In this document: piece by piece, positions 54,038 to 63,685 of the stretch
How the letters are laid out: each line of letters starts with the position of its first letter
How positions within the stretch are numbered: position 1 is the stretch's first letter
NCBI GenBank assembly: GCA_029247265.1
Contig: JAQWLN010000244.1
Location: 1-64,000, forward strand
Direction: 5' to 3'
Source: Fuerstiella sp.
GTDB taxonomy: Bacteria > Planctomycetota > Planctomycetia > Planctomycetales > Planctomycetaceae
DNA length: 64,000 bases
The notes under the pieces: generated by a model
Seen by the model: the letters and a program-made list of their open reading frames with translations, nothing else
Told to the model about the DNA's origin: nothing
Database searches by the model: none
Position numbers and translations under genes: made by a program

Positions 54038-54856
54038 TTACGGCTTTCGCGATGGCTTCACGCCGTTCACCGCTGTCTTCATTTCCGATGAGAAACTCCG
54101 AACCGCTTCGGCCGCAGCCTCGGCAGACGATGCTTCCGCAGCCAGTCTCACAATAGCCGAACCCACAATGACTCCGTCAGCAACGCCCTGCAGCGACGCG
54201 ACCTGATCCGGGCCGCTGATTCCAAATCCGACCGCCAGGGGCAGATCCGTCACCAGCCGCAGCTGCATCAGCTGTTCGATTAACGCGTCGGGCAATTCCT
54301 TTCGAACACCGGTCGTCCCGGCCACTGATACGCAGTAGACGAAGCCACTGGAGGCATCCAGAATCTGCTGCGTGCGATCGGACGTTGTGGTGGGAGCCAT
54401 CAGCTGCACCAGATCCAGACCATATTTCGTGGCCGTGGCAGACATCTCACTGGCTTCATCGGCTGGCAGGTCCGGGATGATCAGTCCGCTGAATCCGACT
54501 TCTGCAGCTTTGGTGGCAAAGGCCTCAGTCCCGAAGCGAAATACGATTGCGTAAGACACCATCGCCAGAACCGGCGGCAGTCCTTCGTCGCGCAGACTCT
54601 CCATCATATTCAGAATACCCTGAACAGTCACACCGTTGTCGAGAGCTCGGGTGTAGGAGGCCTGGATGACGGGGCCGTCGGCGATTGGATCGCTGTATGG
54701 AAAACCGAGTTCGATCAGATCAACATCCCCATCTCGCAGCCCTTTCAGGACGGCGGCGGTATCCTGTACCGAGGGATCACCGGCCGTCACGAACGGCATG
54801 AATGTCATGCGGCCCTGCTGTGTGGCCTGATCAAAAACGTCAGAGATGCGAGACAT
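54038..54856 (-). CDS. trpA: Tryptophan synthase alpha subunit
   Basis: Cleaves indole-3-glycerol phosphate to indole for the beta subunit. From the ATG at 54856 it has 272 residues, the family size; a longer frame from 54994 adds 46 residues without similarity. Catalytic Glu in DLIELGFPYSDPIADGP, the second acidic residue in GLIIPDLPADEA, and phosphate-site Gly-rich VGFGISGPDQV and GVIVGSAIV are visible. trpB and other trp genes are not in this window, so trpA stands apart from a trp operon here. Confidence 0.95.
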   Translation of the reverse strand: MSRISDVFDQATQQGRMTFMPFVTAGDPSVQDTAAVLKGLRDGDVDLIELGFPYSDPIADGPVIQASYTRALDNGVTVQGILNMMESLRDEGLPPVLAMVSYAIVFRFGTEAFATKAAEVGFSGLIIPDLPADEASEMSATATKYGLDLVQLMAPTTTSDRTQQILDASSGFVYCVSVAGTTGVRKELPDALIEQLMQLRLVTDLPLAVGFGISGPDQVASLQGVADGVIVGSAIVRLAAEASSAEAAAEAVRSFSSEMKTAVNGVKPSRKP

Positions 54857-55273
54857 TCGGAGCTTTCGGGAAAACAACAACCGGCGTTCAGCACATCCGG
54901 GAAGACGAATGTCGAGAGCGGACCGCCAGTTTCCGTGCTTCAACTCACATTGGGCGGCTACAATGCGGCAATGTGGCCATAGCGGCGGGGACACGAATCG
55001 TTTGTGAAAATACGGGCGGCAGGTTAACCGTTGGGATTACGCAAGTCCAAATGGGAAGGCCTGTTCCCCGGAAGAAGTTGCTTGTTTCTCAGGGCCTTCA
55101 CCGTTTTCCGTCCGAGTCCTTGCCCGTGGAGCCGCGCAGCGGCAGAATATAACGCTCCTTGAGCGTGCCGAACCAGAACTCAGTCCGTCACACACGCCTC
55201 AATGGTCGGCCGTCCACGCCAACACAACAACACGCACTCGTCCCACCTCCTCAATTTTACGGCGCTTGTCCCC
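54857..55273. other. Divergent intergenic region
   Basis: About 417 bp between trpA (minus) and the redoxin protein (plus). A small inverted repeat ACGCTC-CTT-GAGCGT (55152-55166) is the only structure noted. No tryptophan attenuator-like leader was recognised. No gene seen. Confidence 0.4.
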
Positions 55274-57625
55274 ATGCCCCGAAATCATTCCGTACCAGCG
55301 TTCGTCACCTTTTTTGCGATTTTCGGCGTCTTTACCGCAGCCGTCGCTGAAGATACCAAGCCGCCAGCTAAGGACGCACCAGAGAAAACCGAAGAGGCAA
55401 AAGAGGAAACGCCTCAGGGTCATTCCCTGCACGGCGAAGTCTTTAATGCTGGTCCCCGTCAGGCCGCCTACCTGATGAACGGAGTCGGCACAATACACTT
55501 CGATGTCACAACGAAGTCTGACGAGGCTCGAGCGTTCGTCCTGCAGGGAATCGGCCAGTTGCACGGTTTCTGGTACTTCGAATCCGAACGATCGTTCCGC
55601 CAGGCGGCGATGCTGGATCCCGAATGTGCCATTGCCTATTGGGGCATGGCATACTCGAACCGCAGAAACGCCGAACGAGCCAAGGGCTTTATAAAGGAAG
55701 CCATGGATCGCAAAGACAAAGCGTCGCCCCGGGAACGTCGATACATCGAAGCGTTCGATCGCTATGTGAATGCGAAGTCAGACAAGAGCGAAGAGAAAAA
55801 GAAACGAGCGGAAAAATACATCAGTGATCTGGAAGAATTACTGTTCGAATTCCCTGACGACATCGAAGCCAAAGCATTCCTCTGCGAGTACTTCTGGTCA
55901 GCACGACGGGAAGGGATCAAAATGACCAGCTACCTTGCGGTCGACGCCCTGATTCAGGACGTGCTTGACGTGGAACCTTTACATTCGGTCCACCATTATC
56001 GCATTCACCTGTGGGACACAAAGAAGGCCGCCAAAGCTCTGGAATCCGCCGCCCGTTGTGGTCTTGCCGCTCCCCAGATTGCACATATGTGGCACATGCC
56101 GGGGCACATCTATTCCAGACTTAAACGCTACCACGACGCTGTCTATCAGCAGGAAGCATCTGCGCGAGTGGACCATGCTCACATGATGAAGGATTTGGTG
56201 CTGCCGGACCAGATTCACAATTTCGCACACAACAACGAATGGTGTATTCGAAACCTCATCCACATCGGTCGCGTCAACGATGCAATTGAGCTGTCAAAAA
56301 ACATGATGAGTCTGCCACGTCACCCGAAGTACAACCACATTGGCAAATCCGGCAGTTTCAAATACGGTCGGCAGCGTCTGCTTGACGTGCTGCGGACGTA
56401 TCAGTTGCACGATCAATTGATCGCCCTGTGCCAGACGCCCTACCTTGAAGAATGTGGAAATGGCACTGAGGATCTGAAACGAAATCGTTATCTTGCCGCG
56501 GCATTCGTTGCCGTGGGCAATACAGAAAAGGCGACCGCCATTCAGCAGGGAATTCAAACTCTGCTGGATCAGGAAAAAAAGAAGCAGAAGGAAGCCGGAG
56601 ACAAAGCGCAGAAAGAAGCCGAAAAGGCGAGGAAGGATGTCAAGAAGGCCCGTAAGTCAGCGGAGGATAAGAACCAAAGTCGCGTTCGTGACCTTGAGAA
56701 AGCTGTCCAGGAAATTGACGGACGTATTGCTGTCTCAGAGGGCAAGTTTGACGAAGCACTGGAGTTCTTCAAGAAGGCGGGCGGTGTGCCCGTTGAAGAC
56801 CAGGTCGCCGTCATGCTGCAGGCTGGCAAGACCGACGACGCAGTAAAGAAAATCACGGATCACGTGGGCAGCAATCGCGGCGAAGTCCGTCCCCTGGCGG
56901 GCCAGGTGGAAACTCTGTGGGCAGCCAATAAAAAGGACGAGGCGAAACAGGCGTTCCTGGACCTGCAGAAGATATCGTCCACCATCGACGCTGCCGTCCC
57001 TGCGTTCGCTCGACTGAAACCTATCGCCACAGAGCTGGGCCTGGGCGATGATTGGCGTACAGATGCCGTCATGGCCGCCGACATCGGTGCCAGACCGCCG
57101 CTGGATTCGCTGGGACCGCTTCACTGGCGGCCGGTGGCAGCCCCCGAATGGTCGCTGGCGGACGTCAGGAATCAACCGCGCTCGCTGAGTAATTACCGAG
57201 GCAAACCGGTTGTCATGATCTTCTATCTGGGTTTCGGCTGCCTGCATTGCGCTGAGCAGCTGCAGAAATTCGCTCCGGAAACGGAAAAATTCAGGCAGGC
57301 CGGCATCGATGTCATCGCCGTCAGCACGGACAAACAGGAACTGCTGGATCGAGCGTACAAGGACCTCGAAAACGGCTTTCCGTTTCCACTGGTTTCAGAC
57401 GCTGAACTCAACGTGTTCAAACGCTACCGCTGTTACGACGACTTCGAGAAACAACCGCTGCACGGCACATTCCTGATCGACGGTGCGGGTCGCATCCGCT
57501 GGCAGGACATCAGCTACGAACCCTTCATGGATCCGGATTTCGTGCTGAAGGAAGCAAAACGCCTGCTGGGTCAGGACGCAGCAGGCTCGACGCCGTTGCC
57601 CGAACAGGTCACAGCAACCGAATAA
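55274..57625 (+). CDS. Secreted helical-repeat protein with C-terminal redoxin domain
   Basis: A 783-residue exported protein from the ATG at 55274, with signal VTFFAIFGVFTAAVAED. About 60-450 is a TPR-like helical array (FVLQGIGQLHGFWYFESERSF, AIAYWGMAYSNRRNAERA), a known arrangement in planctomycete secreted proteins. About 450-500 is a Lys/Glu-rich coiled coil. About 620-760 is an AhpC/TSA-type redoxin: VMIFYLGFGCLHCAEQLQKF with a CxxC-like pair, then VIAVSTDKQE and GTFLIDGAGRIRWQDI. It may reduce or isomerise periplasmic partners held by the repeats, but the redox role is inferred only from the domain. Confidence 0.83.
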   Translation: MPRNHSVPAFVTFFAIFGVFTAAVAEDTKPPAKDAPEKTEEAKEETPQGHSLHGEVFNAGPRQAAYLMNGVGTIHFDVTTKSDEARAFVLQGIGQLHGFWYFESERSFRQAAMLDPECAIAYWGMAYSNRRNAERAKGFIKEAMDRKDKASPRERRYIEAFDRYVNAKSDKSEEKKKRAEKYISDLEELLFEFPDDIEAKAFLCEYFWSARREGIKMTSYLAVDALIQDVLDVEPLHSVHHYRIHLWDTKKAAKALESAARCGLAAPQIAHMWHMPGHIYSRLKRYHDAVYQQEASARVDHAHMMKDLVLPDQIHNFAHNNEWCIRNLIHIGRVNDAIELSKNMMSLPRHPKYNHIGKSGSFKYGRQRLLDVLRTYQLHDQLIALCQTPYLEECGNGTEDLKRNRYLAAAFVAVGNTEKATAIQQGIQTLLDQEKKKQKEAGDKAQKEAEKARKDVKKARKSAEDKNQSRVRDLEKAVQEIDGRIAVSEGKFDEALEFFKKAGGVPVEDQVAVMLQAGKTDDAVKKITDHVGSNRGEVRPLAGQVETLWAANKKDEAKQAFLDLQKISSTIDAAVPAFARLKPIATELGLGDDWRTDAVMAADIGARPPLDSLGPLHWRPVAAPEWSLADVRNQPRSLSNYRGKPVVMIFYLGFGCLHCAEQLQKFAPETEKFRQAGIDVIAVSTDKQELLDRAYKDLENGFPFPLVSDAELNVFKRYRCYDDFEKQPLHGTFLIDGAGRIRWQDISYEPFMDPDFVLKEAKRLLGQDAAGSTPLPEQVTATE

Positions 57626-57652
57626 ACCATTTTCGGTCCAGCACCGTCCCGT

Positions 57653-59482
57653 TCATAACGACTTCAGGTATTCGATCAGATCCGTAGTTTCCTGCTCGGT
57701 GAGCTGGCCCTCGCCGGAAACTTTTTCCGGGCTGTGCAGATCACTGACAACACGATCCAGCGAACGCGCTCGGCCGGTATGCAGCAACCGCACCTTACGA
57801 TAAACGCCCAGCAGTGACGGTGTGTTGTATCCGTCGTAATAGTCTTTATCTGAGCCCAGACCAACGTCGTGGATTTTCCCATCTGTAAAATGCGGGCCGT
57901 TGTGGCACTCAGCACAGCCCGCTTTCCCGCTCGTGAAAACCTGCCGTCCACGACCAGCGGCATCACTTAGCGAACCATCAGCATTCCGGAACGGATTGGG
58001 CGGAGCCTCCAGCGTATCCAGATACGCCAGCAGAGCACGAACATCCCGATCGCTGGGGTCGCGTCCCAGCATCGTTGATGTCATCGATTTGTGCATCGCA
58101 CTCTCAAGATCATTCTGCCAGCCGTGCCACGTCCACGGTCCGGTCTTACTGACACCGTATAGCGGAAGAACGGTCTTCAGAGTCATTTCTGTACCATCGT
58201 TCATCGTGTCCATCGGCCGTGAATTGATTCCTCCGTTCTGATGGCACGAATGACAGCTGTACCATTGATCCAGACTGCGTTTTCCGTCGTGGAATATCTC
58301 CATCCCTCGCCGCGCAAAAGTCGTCTCGGTCGGGCCGCCCAGATCGATTTCGCTGCTGACCGTTCTTGAATCAAGATCCACCACCTGCACAGAATTGCGA
58401 AGATAATTCGCGACGTACACCGTGCGACTGTCGTCGGCCATTCGCACCCCCATCGGCCGCCCGCCAACATCAATGCGGTGAAAGCGGTCCTCGTCGTTTC
58501 GCAATCGGCGATCAATCAGATCGCCGGGGCCGCCGACACCAACGAACGGCAGATCCCGTAATCGATAGACCAGAAGTTCATGCGTTCCCGAAGCGGATGC
58601 GACAAGGTGACTTTCGTCACTGCTGATGACGATTCCATGAGGGTCGGCAACGGCCATACCAGGAACGTCCAATGAGATCGCTTCGCGGTAGGAAGAACCA
58701 TCCAGTCTGACTCGACCAATACGACTGGCGAGCAGCCAGCCTTTCCGCAGATTGCCAACGTTGATCGGATTCGTACGATAGACCATCCACGTGAAGTAGG
58801 CATAGGTGCCGTCAGCAGAGGAAATCATATGGCCGAGATTAATCCCGTTCGCCAGTGGCTCCTCGTAAAGAGTCTTACCGGTCGTCGGATCGATCACGTC
58901 GATTCGACCGGAACCTCCGCAACCGACGGCAAGCCGCGAACCATCAGGCGACAGCGTCAGGTATCGAGGCCAGTGACCAACGTCGAAACGTCGCAGCACG
59001 CTTGCTGCCTGCAGATCGATCTCGGCAACCTGGCCGGTGGCCACCAACCCCACATACGCCAGATTTCCATTGGGCGAAATCGCCAGGCCGCAGGGTTCGT
59101 GGCCCACGTCAATCACCCCGGTCCGTTGCAGGTTCCCGTCGATGATCTTCAGGACGGTGAGTTCGCCCGACCAGGAATTACTCACCACCACCGTCTGACC
59201 ATCGGGACAGAATTGGATGTCCGCGGGATGACGACCGCACAGGACCTCGTTCACAACGACACGATCACTGGTGCGAATCAGTGAAACACTGTCAGATGTT
59301 TCATTCACCGTCACCAGCCATCGACCATCCGGCGAAAGCGCCAGATCGACGGGCGAACGATCCGCGTTTGCCGGCGGCCGACCAGCACTGTCACGCGTTG
59401 TGGGTTCGCCAGCTTGGCTCACTGACCAGCCGAAAAACAGGCTGGCGATAAGAAGCAGGGCCGAACGAATTGCCTTGAGCAT
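57653..59482 (-). CDS. YVTN beta-propeller fused to di-haem cytochrome c
   Basis: A 609-residue exported protein; the start at 59482 gives the signal MLKAIRSALLLIASLFF. About 30-380 is a YncE-like 40-residue-repeat propeller (LALSPDGRWLVTVNETSDSV, CGLAISPNGNLAYVG). About 390-609 is a cytochrome c peroxidase/MauG-type part with two haem sites: CHSCH and CAECH. Intervening FRNADGSLSDAAGRGRQVF and the tail LTEQETTDLIEYLKSL are typical. The arrangement is common in planctomycetes, where such proteins are thought to take part in periplasmic electron transfer; the donor or substrate is unknown. Confidence 0.88.
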   Translation of the reverse strand: MLKAIRSALLLIASLFFGWSVSQAGEPTTRDSAGRPPANADRSPVDLALSPDGRWLVTVNETSDSVSLIRTSDRVVVNEVLCGRHPADIQFCPDGQTVVVSNSWSGELTVLKIIDGNLQRTGVIDVGHEPCGLAISPNGNLAYVGLVATGQVAEIDLQAASVLRRFDVGHWPRYLTLSPDGSRLAVGCGGSGRIDVIDPTTGKTLYEEPLANGINLGHMISSADGTYAYFTWMVYRTNPINVGNLRKGWLLASRIGRVRLDGSSYREAISLDVPGMAVADPHGIVISSDESHLVASASGTHELLVYRLRDLPFVGVGGPGDLIDRRLRNDEDRFHRIDVGGRPMGVRMADDSRTVYVANYLRNSVQVVDLDSRTVSSEIDLGGPTETTFARRGMEIFHDGKRSLDQWYSCHSCHQNGGINSRPMDTMNDGTEMTLKTVLPLYGVSKTGPWTWHGWQNDLESAMHKSMTSTMLGRDPSDRDVRALLAYLDTLEAPPNPFRNADGSLSDAAGRGRQVFTSGKAGCAECHNGPHFTDGKIHDVGLGSDKDYYDGYNTPSLLGVYRKVRLLHTGRARSLDRVVSDLHSPEKVSGEGQLTEQETTDLIEYLKSL

Positions 59483-59815
59483 GCGATTTCCTGTACTACA
59501 TACGGTGCGGAAGTGGAGCGACTGTGAGTTTGGGGATACAGCCTGAGGTGTGCGATTCGGCGATGGAGGGACCGGATTTGACGTTTTTGGCAAATAGCGC
59601 AACGTGCTGCGTTATGTAATGCTGAACACTTTTAACTCATTCCGGAACGCGGTACGATTTTGATAGACTGAAAGCTCGGTCCACGGGTTTACATTGTCGA
59701 ACAGCAGCGACCGTTGATCAAGACCCATAACGGTCAGTCGATTTGTTTTCCCTCAACGACCATCCCCTTTGTGCCGTGATGCACATGATTCCCGCCCCCT
59801 TGAAAGGAGCAATCC

Positions 59816-60373
59816 GTGAAGAACTTATTCGCATTAGGAATGATTCTGGCCGTCTCTTCGGCTGTGACCGCAGGTGAAACAGTCAAGAGTGGTCCCCAGA
59901 CCGGAGACTCACTTGGCGCATTTTACGTTACTAAGTGTGCCGGTGCAGAAACTGATGGCGTCGCAGAAGGTAAGAACCTTTGCTACCGATGTCGCAATGG
60001 TGCCAAACCACAGGTAGTCATCTTCACTCGTTCGACAGACAAACGAATTGTTGAACTGGTACAGCAGATTGACAAGGCCATTGCAAAGAACAAAGATTCT
60101 AAGCTGACTTCGTTCGTCAACGTGCTTGGTGAAGACAAAGACGACCTGTCTGACGCGGCCAAAAAACTGGCCAAGACCAGCAAGGCAACCAACGTGCCGT
60201 TTGTCGTTCCTAATGAATTCGAAAACGGTCCTGACAACTATGGCATCAGCCCCAAGGCTGAAGTGACCATCATTCTGGCCAGCGGACTTGGCGTGAAAGC
60301 CAATATCGCCGTGTCTGACGTCAACGATCTGAAGACAGCAGAAGTACTCGCGAATCTCAAGAAGATCCTCTAA
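59816..60373 (+). CDS. Secreted thioredoxin-like protein
   Basis: A 185-residue exported protein starting at GTG 59816, with AAAGGAGC just upstream. Signal peptide about 1-19 (VSSAVTAGE). The mature part contains KNLCYRCRNGAKPQVVIFTRS, a CxxC pair preceding a thioredoxin-like strand, rather than following it as in classical thioredoxins. It ends with VNDLKTAEVLANLKKIL. A terminator follows. Planctomycete-specific as far as I can judge. The CxxC could be redox-active or metal-binding. Confidence 0.72.
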   Translation: MKNLFALGMILAVSSAVTAGETVKSGPQTGDSLGAFYVTKCAGAETDGVAEGKNLCYRCRNGAKPQVVIFTRSTDKRIVELVQQIDKAIAKNKDSKLTSFVNVLGEDKDDLSDAAKKLAKTSKATNVPFVVPNEFENGPDNYGISPKAEVTIILASGLGVKANIAVSDVNDLKTAEVLANLKKIL

Positions 60374-60400
60374 GTCAGGATGAACTGCTGAACCGTGTGC

Positions 60401-60417
60401 CACTGGCTCTGCCAGTG
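60401..60417. repeat. Perfect palindromic hairpin CACTGGC-TCT-GCCAGTG
   Basis: A 7-bp perfect stem with a 3-nt loop, upstream of the terminator at 60432. No other copy was noticed in this window. Confidence 0.6.
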
Positions 60418-60431
60418 TGTTCATGAACTTG

Positions 60432-60468
60432 AACGCGACGTCCGGTCTGACCGGTGTCGCGTTTTCTT
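60432..60468 (+). terminator. Rho-independent terminator
   Basis: Outer stem AACGCGAC (60432-60439) with GTCGCGTT (60456-60463) enclosing an inner CCGG/CCGG pairing, then TTCTTAT. It ends the thioredoxin-like gene and precedes the convergent sulfatase stop at 60513. Confidence 0.75.
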
Positions 60469-60512
60469 ATGCGCTGCGATTGCATCTGGCGACCTCATTC
60501 GGCGTGCAATTG

Positions 60513-62258
60513 TCATTCAAGCACAACGGTTCGTGACGGCAATGATGGGGAATGAATCTGGTGAATCGTTCCGTCTTTGCTTTCCACCACGTAAACGCCG
60601 CCGATGCGTGCCTTAAATGTGACCTCTTCTCCGGGGCTCAGATTCTTCGCCCGTCCCCGGCGGCCCTTCGGCGTGATGGGATAGACCGTCACGGTCGTCT
60701 GCGTGTTGTTCAAGAATGACATATCTGCTCTGAGTCGCGGTTGATTGGGATTCGAATGGACGGGCGGTGTCATCGTCAGCGGCTTCCGCGGGTGAGATTC
60801 CAGTAGCTGAACTGTGAGTTCATCAATCAGCTCCTGCGGAGCAGAATCTGCCAGATTCACGGACTCAGAGTGATCTGTTTGATGATCAAAAAGTTCCCGT
60901 GCGGTCACCTCGCCCGTACTGAATTCGCGCCATTCCACAAACCGGTATTCCCTGGTGCGGATCGCGTAGCCCATGTATTCACGGCCTTCGAAGTTGCGAT
61001 AGTACTGGCTGAATGCCGCGTCGTTGACATGAACGTGGACGTCCTTCAGATTCGGCACTAGACTGGTGCCGTCAACAAACCCCGGCGTATCAATCCCCGC
61101 CAGGTCGCAGAGTGTCGGATACAGGTCCAGCAGTTCTGCCAGTTCGTCTGATTGCTTTCCTGCCGTCATTAATCCGGGAGACGAAATTATCAGCGGTACG
61201 CGAGTATCGATTTCGTAATTTGACATTTTGCCCCAGCCGTTGAACTCGCCGAGCTTCCAGCCATGGTCGCTCCAAAGAACAACGATTGTATTTTCCGCCA
61301 GCCCTTCTTGGTCCAGGGCGTCCAGCAGACGACCGATCTGTGCGTCGATATACGTCACGCAGGCATAGTACCCGTGCATCAGCTGTCGAGCCCGTTCGTC
61401 GGCGACCGGCTGTGCATCCCACGGTTTCGGGAAGTCGACCAGATCGACATAGTGAGTCAGTTCATAACTGTTCGACAGGGCGTACGGAGGAGTATTGGCC
61501 GTCACACTTCCGTTAGTGACCACGGGCAGTTTTTCCGGATCATGCATGTCCCAGTATTTCTTTGGTGCGATCCACGCCAGATGGGGACGGATGTAACCCA
61601 TCGCCAGGAAGAACGGTTCTTCGGCTGCGCCAAGTCGTCGCAGATCTTCAATCGCCATATCCGTTCGCGCACCGTCCACAAGCTGGCTGTCGTCAGCTTC
61701 CGGAGCTGCCGTGCTGGGGCCACGAAGGTTGTTTTTTCGCCAGTCGCTCTGCGGCAACTCCTTCTGAACTGCCCGAATGTGTTCCTGAGTGCCGCCCGGA
61801 TAGGCCGGCTGCAATCGAGGCGTGGCTCGAATCGGTTCGCTCCATGACTGCGGATCGGGTGTGGGGTTGTGATAGATCTTGCCGTGACTTACCGCCGTGT
61901 AACCGAACTGCCGAAACCACTGCGGCATCGTCACAGCCGACGGCATCGCTTCGCGAAAATGAATCGGCAAAGTCCAAACGCCAAGTTTGTCCGGACGCAG
62001 TCCCGTCATCAGGCTGGCTCGTGATGGATTGCACACGGCCACCTGGCAGTGAGCCTGTCCGAAACGCACGCCCCGTTCCGCCAATCGATCAATGTTCGGA
62101 GTAATGGCGTGTGAGTCGCCGTAACAGCCGATGGACGGCCGCAAATCGTCCACTGCAATGAACAGGACATTCGGATGTGATCCGGCCGCTACGACGTTCG
62201 ACAACAGAAAGCCACAGCATGCCGCACAGATGCTGGACCGGATGGGCCAATTTATCAC
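60513..62258 (-). CDS. Secreted sulfatase, iduronate-2-sulfatase-like
   Basis: S1-family sulfatase for sulfated glycans. The GTG at 62258 has AGGA six bases upstream and gives a signal around SSICAACCGFLLSNVVAAG (trimmed: CGFLLSNVVAAG). The ATG at 62288 abuts a dispersed repeat and is less likely. Metal site NVLFIAVDDLRPSIGCYGD near the mature start; the formylglycine motif is canonical CNPSRASLMTG; later VLWSDHGWKLGE is typical of iduronate-2-sulfatase relatives. The C-terminal extension (VYPITPKGRRGRAKNLSPGEE) is small and beta-rich. Confidence 0.9.
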   Translation of the reverse strand: MINWPIRSSICAACCGFLLSNVVAAGSHPNVLFIAVDDLRPSIGCYGDSHAITPNIDRLAERGVRFGQAHCQVAVCNPSRASLMTGLRPDKLGVWTLPIHFREAMPSAVTMPQWFRQFGYTAVSHGKIYHNPTPDPQSWSEPIRATPRLQPAYPGGTQEHIRAVQKELPQSDWRKNNLRGPSTAAPEADDSQLVDGARTDMAIEDLRRLGAAEEPFFLAMGYIRPHLAWIAPKKYWDMHDPEKLPVVTNGSVTANTPPYALSNSYELTHYVDLVDFPKPWDAQPVADERARQLMHGYYACVTYIDAQIGRLLDALDQEGLAENTIVVLWSDHGWKLGEFNGWGKMSNYEIDTRVPLIISSPGLMTAGKQSDELAELLDLYPTLCDLAGIDTPGFVDGTSLVPNLKDVHVHVNDAAFSQYYRNFEGREYMGYAIRTREYRFVEWREFSTGEVTARELFDHQTDHSESVNLADSAPQELIDELTVQLLESHPRKPLTMTPPVHSNPNQPRLRADMSFLNNTQTTVTVYPITPKGRRGRAKNLSPGEEVTFKARIGGVYVVESKDGTIHQIHSPSLPSRTVVLE

Positions 62259-62287
62259 AGGACTTCCTTTCGAACGATCACTGACCA

Positions 62288-62359
62288 TGACAGCGTTTCA
62301 CGCTGGCTTGTGGTCGCGAAGCACGCATTTCAATTGCAGTTCCGTTACTCCCACGAGCC
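62288..62359 (-). repeat. Dispersed ~75-bp repeat, copy 4
   Basis: Most divergent copy. On the minus strand: GGCTCGTGGGAGTAACGG, TTCGCGACCACAAGCCA and GCGTGAAACGCTGTC in order, with the middle segment replaced. It lies directly upstream of the second sulfatase. Confidence 0.7.
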
Positions 62360-62489
62360 AGCATCGTTTACGCCAATGATTAAACTGCTCCAGCGGATCT
62401 GACACGCAGCTCCGGGCGTTGTGCTGGTCACCTGAGGCGCCGCTGCAACGACCTTCGGCATGCCGGACCGGAATAACCGAAGATTGAGT

Positions 62490-63296
62490 TCACGGTTCTT
62501 TGCACAAAGTGCCGCCTATTCTCAAAATTCGATTTCGACAGTCAACTCGAATTGATTTCGAATAGTGAAACACACTGATGGATTCGGATATTTCGGTCGG
62601 CACACGGACCAGCAGTTCAGTCCAGTCCGAGCAATTGAACGCGGCAAAGGCGAGTTCAAATCCAGGCAACAATTCGTCCGGCGCACGTGACAGATCGGGC
62701 AGCAGCACGGGCCCGGTGTCGGTCTGATAGACCAGATCGCGCTCGTTGGCGTTCATCGTCTTGACGGGATATTCGATCATTGCTGAGTACCGTTCGTTTT
62801 CAACGGTCGTTTGTGCAACAAGGGGCTGATTTGCGAGAGTCGCGCTGACGATGTCGCCGGCTGTTTCGAGCACAACAGCATCCACTTCAACAATGTCGAT
62901 ACGGACGTGATCAAACACGTCGTCAATTCGGCCTGACTGGCGGTCCGACTGTGTTCCACTGCCGGGAGGGAAACATTCAACCTCAACACCAGCACGTGCA
63001 AACGTCTTGAGATTCATGAACTCATCATTTGAGAAAATGGGCGCAAAATCGGCATTCGGACACGTCCAGATATCACGGTCCACTCCAACGCGTTCTGTCT
63101 TACAGCTTGCTCCCAGAACGAAGACGTGTGTCGTTCCAGTGACCTTATCAGTGATCAGACAGCGGCATTCGATTTGAATCCGTGCGTTGTTCAGACTGTG
63201 GGGTGGCCTGTGACTGACAGTGGCGGGCGGCTTTCGGTCGAAATCCAGCCGAAACGTGACGAAGGATTCCGAAAACAAACAGACTCTCACAGACAT
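62490..63296 (-). CDS. Hypothetical protein
   Basis: A 268-residue protein without recognised domain, signal or membrane segment. The start at 63296 follows AGAGGTTAAG; a longer frame from 63416 would add 40 residues. The central part is acidic and strand-rich (VRIDIVEVDAVVLETAGDIVSA, trimmed from about 135-155), with isolated Cys residues including one in ECRCLI. It could be a divergent beta-sandwich. Nothing in the neighbourhood suggests its job. Confidence 0.55.
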   Translation of the reverse strand: MSVRVCLFSESFVTFRLDFDRKPPATVSHRPPHSLNNARIQIECRCLITDKVTGTTHVFVLGASCKTERVGVDRDIWTCPNADFAPIFSNDEFMNLKTFARAGVEVECFPPGSGTQSDRQSGRIDDVFDHVRIDIVEVDAVVLETAGDIVSATLANQPLVAQTTVENERYSAMIEYPVKTMNANERDLVYQTDTGPVLLPDLSRAPDELLPGFELAFAAFNCSDWTELLVRVPTEISESISVFHYSKSIRVDCRNRILRIGGTLCKEP

Positions 63297-63685
63297 CTTA
63301 ACCTCTCGACGGGAGTGCAAAACGGCACAGCACTTTGCAAGTGCTGAAATCATAATCTGGGACGGCTTTGTCGATTCGATCCCCTTCCGTGCTGTATGTA
63401 TGTGTGGGCCGCACACATGCTCAACGATGAAAGCCGAAAACCGCTGTACAGACGGTCAGTCACCAGTTGAATTTAGGCCAATTGAGTACGTTAGTGCCCA
63501 AACGGTTCCCGGATCAGGCAACAAAGCTGCACCCGCCACCGCCAATCCCCGGACTTTGGCTGTTTATTGGTGGACACTCTTGCATTTCCTGTCAATTCTG
63601 AAAGATTACCGCGCAGGGGCACGGTTAGAGTTGCACAGTATGCCCTGAACTATCCAAAACTGAAAACAACTCGGAGGACACTGTT
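63297..63685. other. Divergent intergenic region
   Basis: About 390 bp. A plus-strand frame overlaps it but mirrors the gene on the other strand and is not supported. The ribosome binding site GGAGG for the lipoprotein lies at 63672-63676. Confidence 0.4.

Noticed and set aside
55152-55166. Short hairpin as trp attenuator
   Set aside because: It lies upstream of the plus-strand gene, is only 6 bp, and has no Trp-rich leader peptide.
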